Positions 1 to 7,743 of a DNA stretch of 55,820 bases are shown here, in pieces; the first letter of the stretch is position 1; each line of letters begins with the position of its first letter. A program made the position numbers and the translations under genes. The notes beneath the pieces are model-generated. The model worked only from the letters and a program-made list of their open reading frames with translations, was not told the DNA's origin and ran no database searches. Origin of the DNA: Gammaproteobacteria bacterium (GTDB lineage Bacteria; Pseudomonadota; Gammaproteobacteria; Ga0077536); contig JAURHQ010000005.1 in NCBI GenBank assembly GCA_030833185.1, positions 1 to 55,820 on the forward strand. The letters are read 5' to 3'.

Positions 1-1119
1 GAAGCGGCCGCGGAACAGCGGATGAAACTTCATGAAGCCGGCCCAGGCTTCGTCGAAAAGAATGTAGTCGCAGAGATGCCCAATGCGGCGTATGACTTCC
101 TCGGCCGAGTAGATGGTGCCGTCGTAGGTGCACTGTTCGACAACGGCGGCGCGAAACGGCCGCGGGCGATCGGCCATGGATTTGTCGGTGACCAGCGGGT
201 TGGCGCGAATTGCCTCGCGCAGGCGGTCTTCGTCCAGCGCTTCCAGCCGCATCGGCCCGATGAGGCCGTAGGCATTGCGCTCGGTTTCGACAAACACCGG
301 CACCGCGCCGCCCAGAAACAGCGCCCCGTGGTGCGCGGCCTTGTGATTGTTGCGGTCGAACAGCACCAGATCGCCTTCTGCCAGCAGCGCCGACAGCACC
401 ACCTTGTTGGAGGTCGAGGTGCCGTTCAACACGAAGTAGGTTCGCTCCGCGCCGAAGATGACGGCGGCCTCACGCTCGGCCCGCTCGGCCGGTCCTTCGT
501 GGGTCAGCAAGTCGCCGAGCTGCAGCACGGAGTTGTCCAGATCGTCGCGAAACACCGCCTCGCCCAGATGCTCGACAAAGATTCGCCCAATCGGGCTGCG
601 ACGATAGAACACGCCACCGTTATGGCCCGGACAGGTCCACAGCATATTGCCCTGCTCGGCGTAGTCGACCAGCGCGCCGAAGAACGGCGTCTTCAGGCTC
701 TCGGCGTATTGCCGCAGGCGCGAGACCAGATTCTTGGCGATGAAATCAGGCGTTTCCTCGGCCAGGAACATGAAGCCGTCGACGTCGTCCAGCACTTCGA
801 CCGGAATGTCTTCCAGCCGATGGCGGCCGCGCACCAGCACAATCACGGGCACGTCGAGCCCCCGCTTGCGGGTCAGCGAGATGAGCTGCGCCGCCTTGCC
901 CTGCAGGCCTTTGCGGCCCCAGTCGACGATCAGACAGCCAATGGCCGCGTCGGTCCGCACCACCAGTTCGGCGTCATCGTCGCGCCGCGCGCGCAGCACC
1001 TGATAACCGTCCTGCTCAATTTCCTGAATGATCTGGCTGAGGCGCGCGCCCTCCAGATCGGAATCACCCTCAAAGTTGCGGGCACAGACGAGGAATTTGA
1101 AACGACGGGAATATTCCAT
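1..1119 (-). CDS. Orn/Lys/Arg decarboxylase, partial (5' half; runs off the window)
   Basis: PLP-dependent basic amino acid decarboxylase that would convert arginine, lysine or ornithine to the polyamine precursor plus CO2 in the cytoplasm. The 373 visible residues contain an N-terminal response-regulator-like wing domain (about 1-135), then the start of the PLP domain: PGHNGG (164-169), GTSTSNK (233-239, phosphate-cup motif), DRNNHK (255-260) and FDEAW (355-359, the Asp that contacts the PLP ring nitrogen). The catalytic Schiff-base lysine of this family lies a few tens of residues further on, outside the window. Family members run to about 700-750 residues, so about half is missing because of the window edge, not a mutation. 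The ATG at 1119 follows AGGAG at good spacing. Substrate cannot be assigned from this half. Confidence 0.9.
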   Translation of the reverse strand, partial: MEYSRRFKFLVCARNFEGDSDLEGARLSQIIQEIEQDGYQVLRARRDDDAELVVRTDAAIGCLIVDWGRKGLQGKAAQLISLTRKRGLDVPVIVLVRGRHRLEDIPVEVLDDVDGFMFLAEETPDFIAKNLVSRLRQYAESLKTPFFGALVDYAEQGNMLWTCPGHNGGVFYRRSPIGRIFVEHLGEAVFRDDLDNSVLQLGDLLTHEGPAERAEREAAVIFGAERTYFVLNGTSTSNKVVLSALLAEGDLVLFDRNNHKAAHHGALFLGGAVPVFVETERNAYGLIGPMRLEALDEDRLREAIRANPLVTDKSMADRPRPFRAAVVEQCTYDGTIYSAEEVIRRIGHLCDYILFDEAWAGFMKFHPLFRGRF

Positions 1120-1242
1120 TGGGGCTCCTGTAGCGAGGACGGCCGGATGAGGCCAGCGTGAGAGAGACAGCAGGTCGCGGCCGCAGCCGCGAGGCGCGGA
1201 GTATAGAGGCTGACACGCGTTTGTTTAGTGACGAGGGGAAGA

Positions 1243-2535
1243 TCAGGCCGGATCCGGCCGGCGAACCGGCTGGCCGAAATCCGGGTCGCTGCTGAGCTTG
1301 CGGGCCACGGTGCCAGGCGGGTGGCTGAACCAGCCGGGATCGCGAAAATCACCCGCCGCCAAATCGTCGCGCACCTTCAGAACGGTGAACATCCCGCCCA
1401 TATCGAGCGGGCCGAACGGTCCTTTGCCGCCCATCATGGGCACGGTATTGGGCGGGCCTTTCATCATGCCCATCGCCACGTGTTCGCTGTGCTCCGCCAT
1501 CCCGGTCTGGCCCATGGGCATGTAGCCCGGCAGGGCCTCGCGCACGGCCTTGCCCAGGCCGCGCAAATCGGCGCCTACAAAATTGGGGAGGTCGTGGCCC
1601 ATCGCGTTCATCGCGTGATGCCCTTTGTGGCAGTGAAAGGCCCAGTCCCCGGCCACCGCCTCGAATTCGATGTCACGCACCTGGCCCACGCCGACCAGCG
1701 TGGTGACTTCGCTGTGCCATTGGCTTTCTGGCCAGCGCCCGCCGTCGCCGCCCGTCACCTGAAACCGCACGCCGTGCAAATGCATCGGGTGCTCGTGCAT
1801 CGAGAGATTGGCGATGCGAATCCGCACCCGCTCGCCGGTGCGCGCCACCATCGGCTCGATGGCTGGAAACATCCGGCTGTTCATGGTCCAGAGATTGAAG
1901 TCCGTCATCACCGACGGATCTGGCCGCCAGGTGCCGGGATGCAGCGCCCAGTTGGCGAGCAGCAGGGCGTAATCCCGGTGAATGGGCCGCGGCTCGCCGG
2001 CTCGCGGGTGAATAATGAACAAGCCCATCATGCCAAAGCTGACCTGCACCACTTCGTCGGCGTGCGGATGGTAGAAGTGAGAGCCGGCGTCCTGCAGGGT
2101 GAACTCATAGGCGTAGGTCTCGCCCGGCCGGATCGGCGGATGCGACAGACCGGCAACGCCGTCCATGCCGCTCGGCAGACGCAGACCGTGCCAGTGCACG
2201 GACGTCACTTCGGGCAGGCGATTGGTGACGAGTATGCGCACCCGGTCACCTTCTACCGCTTCGATAGTGGGGCCCGGCGTGCTGCCGTTATAGCCCCAGC
2301 ATTTCGCGGTACAGCCGGGCGCAAATTCGTGAGTGAGTTCCTCGGCGACCAGATGGAACTCCTTCACGCCGTCGCGCAGCCGGTAAGGCAGGGTCCAGCC
2401 GTTCAGGGTGCGCACCGGTGCCACGGCATGGCCCGCGTCGCCGGCCAGGGTGGCCGCCTCAACGGACCCTGATTTGAGCAGACCCAGCGCACTGCCCAGT
2501 GCGCCCAGCGACAACAGTCCACGTCGCGAGATCAC
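1243..2535 (-). CDS. Tat-exported multicopper oxidase (copper oxidase / laccase-like)
   Basis: Periplasmic multicopper oxidase, 430 residues; enzymes of this family oxidise Cu(I), phenolics or metals while reducing O2 to water. It begins with a twin-arginine leader (RR at 4-5, then a hydrophobic stretch to about 20 and an A-rich cleavage region). All four copper motifs are visible: HWHG (114-117), HFYHPHADE (153-161), HPMHLHG (249-255) and HCHKGHHAMNAM (301-312), so the type 1 and trinuclear sites look intact. A Met/His/Gly-rich tail (about 340-385) might bind extra copper. The ATG overlaps the stop of the upstream TolC-family gene by 4 bases, so the two are probably translationally coupled. 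A role in copper tolerance is inferred. Confidence 0.9.
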   Translation of the reverse strand: MISRRGLLSLGALGSALGLLKSGSVEAATLAGDAGHAVAPVRTLNGWTLPYRLRDGVKEFHLVAEELTHEFAPGCTAKCWGYNGSTPGPTIEAVEGDRVRILVTNRLPEVTSVHWHGLRLPSGMDGVAGLSHPPIRPGETYAYEFTLQDAGSHFYHPHADEVVQVSFGMMGLFIIHPRAGEPRPIHRDYALLLANWALHPGTWRPDPSVMTDFNLWTMNSRMFPAIEPMVARTGERVRIRIANLSMHEHPMHLHGVRFQVTGGDGGRWPESQWHSEVTTLVGVGQVRDIEFEAVAGDWAFHCHKGHHAMNAMGHDLPNFVGADLRGLGKAVREALPGYMPMGQTGMAEHSEHVAMGMMKGPPNTVPMMGGKGPFGPLDMGGMFTVLKVRDDLAAGDFRDPGWFSHPPGTVARKLSSDPDFGQPVRRPDPA

Positions 2536-3902
2536 GGCTGCCCCTTTGCGGCCGGTGCGCGCCGGGCGCCGATGGCCCGGGTCAACTCAACCCGCGCCAG
2601 CCAGTAGTCCCGCGCCGCCTCCAGCGCCTGTTGGCGGGCCTCAAGCAGCAGCTGGCGGGCGCGGATCAGTTCGAACGGACTTTGCAGCATGTAATTCACT
2701 TCCTCACGCGTGCGGTCGTATACGGCCTGACGGGCAGGAATCAATTCGTTGTGGAGGGCGTCGCTGCGCCGGTAGGCCTCGACCACCCGTTGGCTGGCCT
2801 GACGCACCGCAAGCTGCACGGCAAGTTCGAGCGAGCGCAGCTCGCTTTGCGCCAGCGCGAGCTGCGCCTCGGCCCGCGTCAGCTTGCCCTTGCCCTGATT
2901 AAAAATGGGCAGCTCCAGCGCAAGGCTGGGACCGGTGATCCGCGTGCGGTCGGTGCCGCGTTCGGTTTCTACGCCCACCGTGGTCTCGCCGAGGTAGCGC
3001 CAGCGGTGGGCCTCCTTGAGGCTATCCGCCAGCAGCGCTGCCTCACGTCGGCGCGAATCCAGATCGAGCCGGGTATTCAAGGCCTCGGTGGTAAGTGCAT
3101 CGGCGTCGGGGCTCATGGGCTCCGGCTGCGGCAACTCGCCCGCCGTCTGCCAGGCGACGCCTGCCGCAGGCGCCCCCAGCAGGGCCTCAAGCTCGGCGCG
3201 AGCTTGCCTCACCGCGCTGGCCGCCGTCGCCGCCGCCAGCGCTTCGCTGCCGGCTGCGGCCCGGGTTTCCGCGAGCTCACGTGCACTGACGTTGCCGGCC
3301 TTGAACAAGCGCCCGGACAGTTCAAACGCCAGACCTGCCGCATCCGCCTGCTCGGCGCGGAGCGCAGCAACCTGCTCGGCCCCGCGCAAGCTGTACCAGG
3401 CCGCTTCGGCATCGGCGGCCAGCTTGAGGATAGCCTGCGCCGCATCGGCCTGTGCCCGCGCGAACTCGCCGCCGGCCAAGCGTCGACGCGCTGGCAACAG
3501 CAAGAGATCGCTCAGCCGCTGCGCCACCCCGAAGGTCACCTGGTTGGCGGCCCCGGCGGCGTCCGGCGTCATCACCGCGACTGAGAACTGCGGGTTGCTG
3601 AGACGGCCGGCGTCGTAGACCTCGGCGGCTGCCAAACCGAGCCGCGCGTACTCGCCCTGAACCTGCGGGTTATAGCGCAGCGTCAGCGCGACCGCACGTG
3701 CCGCATCTATCGGCTCGTCCAGCAGCAGGGAGGCTTCCGGGGTTTCAGCCTCCGTGAGCGCTGCCGGCGCGGTGACGCCGCGGGCTTCAGTCAGTGCCTG
3801 CACCTCGGCGACGCCGCGCCCGGCGGGGAGATTGGCGCACGCCGTGAGCAGGCTCAGACCGAGCGCGCCGAACGTCCGTCGCCAAATATCAGTCACGCTC
3901 AT
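2532..3902 (-). CDS. TolC-family outer membrane efflux lipoprotein
   Basis: Outer-membrane channel of the TolC/OprM/CusC group, the outer part of tripartite efflux. The chosen ATG (3902) follows GAGGG and gives a lipoprotein leader with lipobox LLTAC (Cys22). An upstream in-frame ATG at 4043 would add 47 residues that look non-coding and would bury the signal peptide. The body shows the duplicated long amphipathic helices of OMF proteins, rich in Ala/Glu/Arg/Leu. It forms an operon with the multicopper oxidase by a 4-base overlap. No membrane-fusion protein or RND pump is adjacent, which is unusual. By association it may handle copper or other metal export with a partner encoded elsewhere, or serve the oxidase alone. 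Confidence 0.85.
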   Translation of the reverse strand: MSVTDIWRRTFGALGLSLLTACANLPAGRGVAEVQALTEARGVTAPAALTEAETPEASLLLDEPIDAARAVALTLRYNPQVQGEYARLGLAAAEVYDAGRLSNPQFSVAVMTPDAAGAANQVTFGVAQRLSDLLLLPARRRLAGGEFARAQADAAQAILKLAADAEAAWYSLRGAEQVAALRAEQADAAGLAFELSGRLFKAGNVSARELAETRAAAGSEALAAATAASAVRQARAELEALLGAPAAGVAWQTAGELPQPEPMSPDADALTTEALNTRLDLDSRRREAALLADSLKEAHRWRYLGETTVGVETERGTDRTRITGPSLALELPIFNQGKGKLTRAEAQLALAQSELRSLELAVQLAVRQASQRVVEAYRRSDALHNELIPARQAVYDRTREEVNYMLQSPFELIRARQLLLEARQQALEAARDYWLARVELTRAIGARRAPAAKGQP

Positions 3903-4107
3903 TACAGGCCCTCGTTCCGGTCTCGTTTGTACCTTGGACCCTTGCGCCGAGGGTGGCAAGGTTTCCCGTGAAAGGTGTGCTTCTGGGCACATTACGCGGG
4001 GTATGGATGCCCAGATTAGCGCGCTCGAGACGGGTCGGATCAAATCCTTCTCAGGGCATGTCAGACTGCCCGCTCGTTGATAAAAATCTGCTGAGGGGGA
4101 GACACAG

Positions 4108-4983
4108 ATGGAAATCGGATTCTTGCTGCCAGCGACTAATCAATCTGGCGACTTGCCCACCCTGGCCCGCCGCGTCGAGGCGCTGGGCTTCGACTCGCTG
4201 TGGATTCCGGAACATCCCATCATTCCTCGAGGCGAACATACGCCCTACCCCTTTGGTGGCCCGCTGCCCGAACACTACGGCCGCTGGTGGGATCCTTTCG
4301 TCGCCCTGACGGTCGCCGCCGCGGTGACCAACCGCATCAAACTCGCCACCGGCATCTGCCTGCTGCCGGAGCGCGAGCCGATGGTCACCGCCAAAGTCAT
4401 TGCCAGTCTTGATGTGTATTCCGCCGGTCGCGTAATTCTGGGGATCGGGGCTGGCTGGCTGCGCGAGGAAACGGAGATCATGGGCGCCAATTTTGCGACC
4501 CGTTGGCAGCGCACCCGCGAGATGACCGAAGCCATGCGCGTGCTGTGGACCGAGGAGAACGCGAGCTATCAGGGCAAGCAGATCAGCTTTCCGGCGGTGC
4601 GCAGCGAGCCAAAACCCCTGCAGGCCGGCGGGCCGCCGGTGGTGCTGGGCGGGCACGGCGAGAAGTCCCTGCGCCGCATTGCCAAGCACTACGACGGCTG
4701 GTGCCCGCTGACCAACGATCCGGTCGAGTTCGCGCGCGAAGCGAAAGAACTGAAAGAGATGTTCCGCGCTGAAGGCCGCGACCCGGCCAAGCTGATGCTT
4801 ACCCCGTTCGTCGACCCCGAAAACGGCAAGCTGTCGGACGCGTCGCTGAAGGCCTTCCGCGACGCCGGCGCGCAGCGGCTGGTGATGTTCTACGCCTGGC
4901 AGACGCAGGAACTGGCCGACGGCGCTGCGCCGTTCATTGAGATGGCGGCCAATATCGTCGAACGCGCCCGCGCGCTGAGCTAG
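4108..4983 (+). CDS. LLM-class F420/flavin-dependent oxidoreductase
   Basis: Luciferase-like monooxygenase family, 291 residues, a TIM-barrel protein using reduced F420 or FMN. The N-terminus (MEIGFLLP) is the first barrel strand, followed by GFDSLW, the TNRIKLATGI block and GRVILGIGAGW, all typical of the family. A C-terminal repeat ends in IVERARALS. The start is set by a strong AGGGGGAG 7 bases upstream. It is divergent from the OMF/multicopper oxidase operon (205-base gap) and convergent with the DUF1854 gene, their stop codons overlapping in the tetranucleotide CTAG. The substrate is unknown. In proteobacteria such enzymes often act on xenobiotic or sulfur compounds, but nothing here decides this. 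Confidence 0.85.
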   Translation: MEIGFLLPATNQSGDLPTLARRVEALGFDSLWIPEHPIIPRGEHTPYPFGGPLPEHYGRWWDPFVALTVAAAVTNRIKLATGICLLPEREPMVTAKVIASLDVYSAGRVILGIGAGWLREETEIMGANFATRWQRTREMTEAMRVLWTEENASYQGKQISFPAVRSEPKPLQAGGPPVVLGGHGEKSLRRIAKHYDGWCPLTNDPVEFAREAKELKEMFRAEGRDPAKLMLTPFVDPENGKLSDASLKAFRDAGAQRLVMFYAWQTQELADGAAPFIEMAANIVERARALS

Positions 4984-5447
4984 AGGAAGCGCTCCAGAAA
5001 CCGGCGGCTCCGCGCGTCGAGCGCCGCGGGGTCGTCGATCATCAACTGAAGGCCGTGGCTGTCGCTGATCAGGAGGCGGCCACGGTCGATACGGCGGATA
5101 TCCTCCTCCGCTTTCAGCGTCATGCTGGTCGGCCCACGGTCGGTGCTGAGCTGCCAGACGCTGGGCGTCGCAAACGTAGAGACGGATTCAATCGCGAGAA
5201 TTCGCGGCATGAATTCACGCGGGGCGAGCTCTTCCAGAATCAACGCCCGCGCCGGTTCCGGTACCTCGTCCAGACGGTCGATCGACAGCAACTCCTTGCC
5301 GAAAGCGGAGACCAGCGCCAGAAACTCGTTCGGCGCGCTGAGCGGGAAGGCCCGCACCGGCTGCACGCCTTCGTGGACGGTGCCATCAGCCAGCGTCAGT
5401 ACCAGTCGGCCGCGCGGCGTACGCGTGAGGCTGAACGTTTTGGTCAT
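4980..5447 (-). CDS. DUF1854 protein, cyanophycin-metabolism associated
   Basis: Small 155-residue soluble protein of the DUF1854 type; I recall this family being named for its association with cyanophycin synthetase genes. It starts with a strand-rich block (FSLTRTPRGRLVL) and contains the RAFPLSAPNEFLALV segment and a C-terminal LMIDDPAALDARSR helix. No catalytic motif is obvious. It follows the ABC transporter gene with a 4-base ATGA overlap, so the two are co-translated, and it ends in CTAG shared with the convergent LLM gene. Its job is not established. A regulatory or adaptor role for the coupled transporter in cyanophycin turnover is inference. Confidence 0.8.
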   Translation of the reverse strand: MTKTFSLTRTPRGRLVLTLADGTVHEGVQPVRAFPLSAPNEFLALVSAFGKELLSIDRLDEVPEPARALILEELAPREFMPRILAIESVSTFATPSVWQLSTDRGPTSMTLKAEEDIRRIDRGRLLISDSHGLQLMIDDPAALDARSRRFLERFL

Positions 5448-7681
5448 GCCTGCGCCTCCTCAGCCTGCTGGCGGGTCTGGGCCTCGTAGAGCCTGGCGTA
5501 AATGCCGTCTTTGGCGATCAAGGCGTCGTGGTTGCCGACTTCCACCACCCGCCCGCGCTCCAGCACCACCAGGCGGTCGGCCTTGCGCAAGGTGGACAGC
5601 CGATGCGCCACCGCGATTGTGGTCCGGCCCCGCACCAGATTTTCCAGCGCCTTCTGGATTTCCTTTTCGGTCTCCGTATCCACCGAGGAGGTCGCCTCGT
5701 CGAGGATGAGAATGCGCGGGTCGATCAGCAGCGCGCGCGCAATGGAAATCCGCTGGCGCTCGCCGCCCGACAGTCCCTGCCCCCGCTCGCCAACCAGCGA
5801 GTCGTAGGCGTGCGGCAGCCGCAGGATGAAGTCATGCGCGTGGGCGGCGCGGGCGGCGGCGACGATTTCATCCCGGGTGGCGCCGGGTTTGCCGTAGGCG
5901 ATGTTGTCGGCCACGGTGCCAAAGAACAGGAAGGGTTCCTGCAGCACAAGGCCAATGTGTTTACGGAACCCGTGCAGGGAAAGCTCGCGGATATCCACGC
6001 CCTCAAGCTGGATTTCGCCCTCGGCCACGTCGTAGAAACGACACATGAGGTTAACCAGCGTGCTCTTGCCGGAGCCGCTCTGGCCGACGAGCCCGATCAT
6101 TTCGCCCGGCGCAATCTCCAGCGACACGTCGCGCAGCACCTGCCGGTTGCCATAGCGAAAGCCGACGTTGCGCAGCGCGATGCGCCCGGTGACGGTGGGC
6201 AGCGTGACCGGATGCTGCGGTTCCGGCACCGAGGAGACGTGGTCCAGCACGTCGAAAATCCGCTTCGCGGCGGCGGCCGCCTTCTGGGTATGCGCGACAA
6301 TCCGGCTCATGGAATCGAGCCGGGTGTAGAAGCGCCCGATGTAGGCGAGGAAGGCCGTCAACACGCCGACCGTGATTTCGTGATGCGCAATCTGGGTGAT
6401 GCCGAAGGCCCACACCACCAGCAGGCCAACCTCGGTTAGCAGGGTCACGGTCGGCGAGAACAGGCCCCAGAGCTTGTTAAGCCGGTCGTTCAGCGCGAGG
6501 TTGTACTGATTGGCAGCCAGAAAGCGCTTGCTCTCGCGGTCCTCCTGGGCGAAGGCTTTCACCACGCGGATGCCCGGGATGGTATCCGACAGGACGTTGG
6601 TCACTTCCGACCAGACCCGCATCAGCTTGTCGAAGCCGGTACGCAGCCGGTCCCGCACCACGTGGATCATCCAGCCGATAATCGGCAGCGGCAGCAGCGT
6701 GGTCAGCGCCAGCCAGGGATTGATGCTGAACAGGATGGCGGCGGTCATCATGATGACCAGCACGTCGGTCAGAAACTCCAGCGCGTGCAGCGACAGGAAC
6801 AGACAGATCCGGTCGGACTCCGAACCCAGCCGGCTGATTAAGTCCCCGGTGCGCTTGCCGCCGAAGTATTCCAGCGACAGCCCCAGCAGGTGGTTAAACG
6901 TGGTGGTCCGCAGGTCTGCCCCGATCCGCTCGGACACCAGCGCCAGCAGATAGGTCTTGGCCCAGCCCAACACCCAGGCCAGCAGGGCGGCACAAAGCAG
7001 CCCGCCCAGATATAGAATCACCTTGTTGACGTCGATGGGCGTCCCGTTCTGGAAGGGAATCAGCACCTCGTCCATCAAGGGCATGGTGAGATACGGCGGG
7101 ATCAAGGTGGCGAACGTCGCCAACAACGTAAAAACGAATCCAGAAAAAAGCTGTAAACGATAGGGCCGGGCAAAGCGCCAGAGCCGGAGCAGCGTTCGGG
7201 AAGAGGGGGGAGCGGCGAGTTCCCGGGCACACACCGGGCACACGCCAGAGACGGGATCGAGCGGACCGAGGCACTCAGGGCAGAGCGCCACGGGTTCTTG
7301 CTCGGTATCGCCGTCAGCGCGTAAACGCGCCAGTTCGGACACAAAATGTGTGGCGGCGACCGCCCTGCCCAAGGTAAATCGCAGCAGGTCGGTGCGCGTG
7401 TCGCCACGCATGAACTCCAACTGGCCCACGCCTGCGTGGTCGGTCTGCCGCAGGCTTAATGTGTCGTCCAGCCCCCACTCCCGCGTCTGTTCATCCTGCG
7501 TTAAATGAAGGATGCGGATATTGCTCAGCACAGCCAGTCCGTCCGCATAGCGGAGGTCGGGCGTGAGGTCGGTTTCGAAGCAGGCGCGCACGGATTCGTC
7601 GGGACCCAGCAGGGCATCAATCCGCTGCCGCCATACCGTGGGCAGTAAATTCAATGAGACAGCATGCTTATTTTCAGCCAT
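5444..7681 (-). CDS. ABC exporter-type permease/ATPase with N-terminal zinc ribbon, cyanophycin associated
   Basis: Fused ABC transporter half-unit, 745 residues. Residues 1-125 form a soluble domain without obvious relatives, followed by a four-cysteine ribbon (C134, C137, C148, C151). The type I exporter transmembrane domain (about 165-490) and the nucleotide-binding domain follow. Walker A (GQSGSGKST) is near 533, the LSGGE signature near 635 and Walker B (LILDEATSS) near 657, so the ATPase looks intact. Standard MsbA-like exporters have about 580 residues, so about 165 extra N-terminal residues are the distinguishing part. The gene is divergent from cphA' with only 62 bases between starts, and couples to DUF1854. 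This arrangement matches the group I recall as cyanophycin metabolism-associated ABC transporters. The cargo is unknown. Confidence 0.85.
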   Translation of the reverse strand: MAENKHAVSLNLLPTVWRQRIDALLGPDESVRACFETDLTPDLRYADGLAVLSNIRILHLTQDEQTREWGLDDTLSLRQTDHAGVGQLEFMRGDTRTDLLRFTLGRAVAATHFVSELARLRADGDTEQEPVALCPECLGPLDPVSGVCPVCARELAAPPSSRTLLRLWRFARPYRLQLFSGFVFTLLATFATLIPPYLTMPLMDEVLIPFQNGTPIDVNKVILYLGGLLCAALLAWVLGWAKTYLLALVSERIGADLRTTTFNHLLGLSLEYFGGKRTGDLISRLGSESDRICLFLSLHALEFLTDVLVIMMTAAILFSINPWLALTTLLPLPIIGWMIHVVRDRLRTGFDKLMRVWSEVTNVLSDTIPGIRVVKAFAQEDRESKRFLAANQYNLALNDRLNKLWGLFSPTVTLLTEVGLLVVWAFGITQIAHHEITVGVLTAFLAYIGRFYTRLDSMSRIVAHTQKAAAAAKRIFDVLDHVSSVPEPQHPVTLPTVTGRIALRNVGFRYGNRQVLRDVSLEIAPGEMIGLVGQSGSGKSTLVNLMCRFYDVAEGEIQLEGVDIRELSLHGFRKHIGLVLQEPFLFFGTVADNIAYGKPGATRDEIVAAARAAHAHDFILRLPHAYDSLVGERGQGLSGGERQRISIARALLIDPRILILDEATSSVDTETEKEIQKALENLVRGRTTIAVAHRLSTLRKADRLVVLERGRVVEVGNHDALIAKDGIYARLYEAQTRQQAEEAQA

Positions 7682-7743
7682 TGCCCATCTTATCCCGTGA
7701 GCCGCCTCCTGCGGTCGCTTTGTATGACAAAAGTGAACCTGCC
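7682..7743. promoter_or_regulatory. Shared divergent control region of the cyanophycin locus
   Basis: Only 62 bases separate the ABC transporter start (minus) from the cphA' start (plus), so both promoters must overlap here or extend into the coding ends. No convincing sigma-70 hexamers or operator could be picked out by eye. The shortness itself suggests coordinated control of the two arms. Confidence 0.4.

Noticed and set aside
1185..1205. GC-rich hairpin CGCGGC/GCCGCG between decarboxylase and multicopper oxidase considered as a terminator
   Set aside because: The stem is only 6 bp and no T-run follows on the minus strand.
1228..3584. Long open frames on the plus strand opposite the multicopper oxidase and OMF genes
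   Set aside because: They are rich in Arg, His and Pro without domain features, and mirror real minus-strand genes with clear motifs; long antisense frames are expected in GC-rich DNA.
7654..7743. Upstream ATG that would extend CphA' by 30 residues
   Set aside because: It starts inside the divergent ABC transporter gene, and the extension has no counterpart in CphA; the ATG at 7744 gives the family N-terminus.
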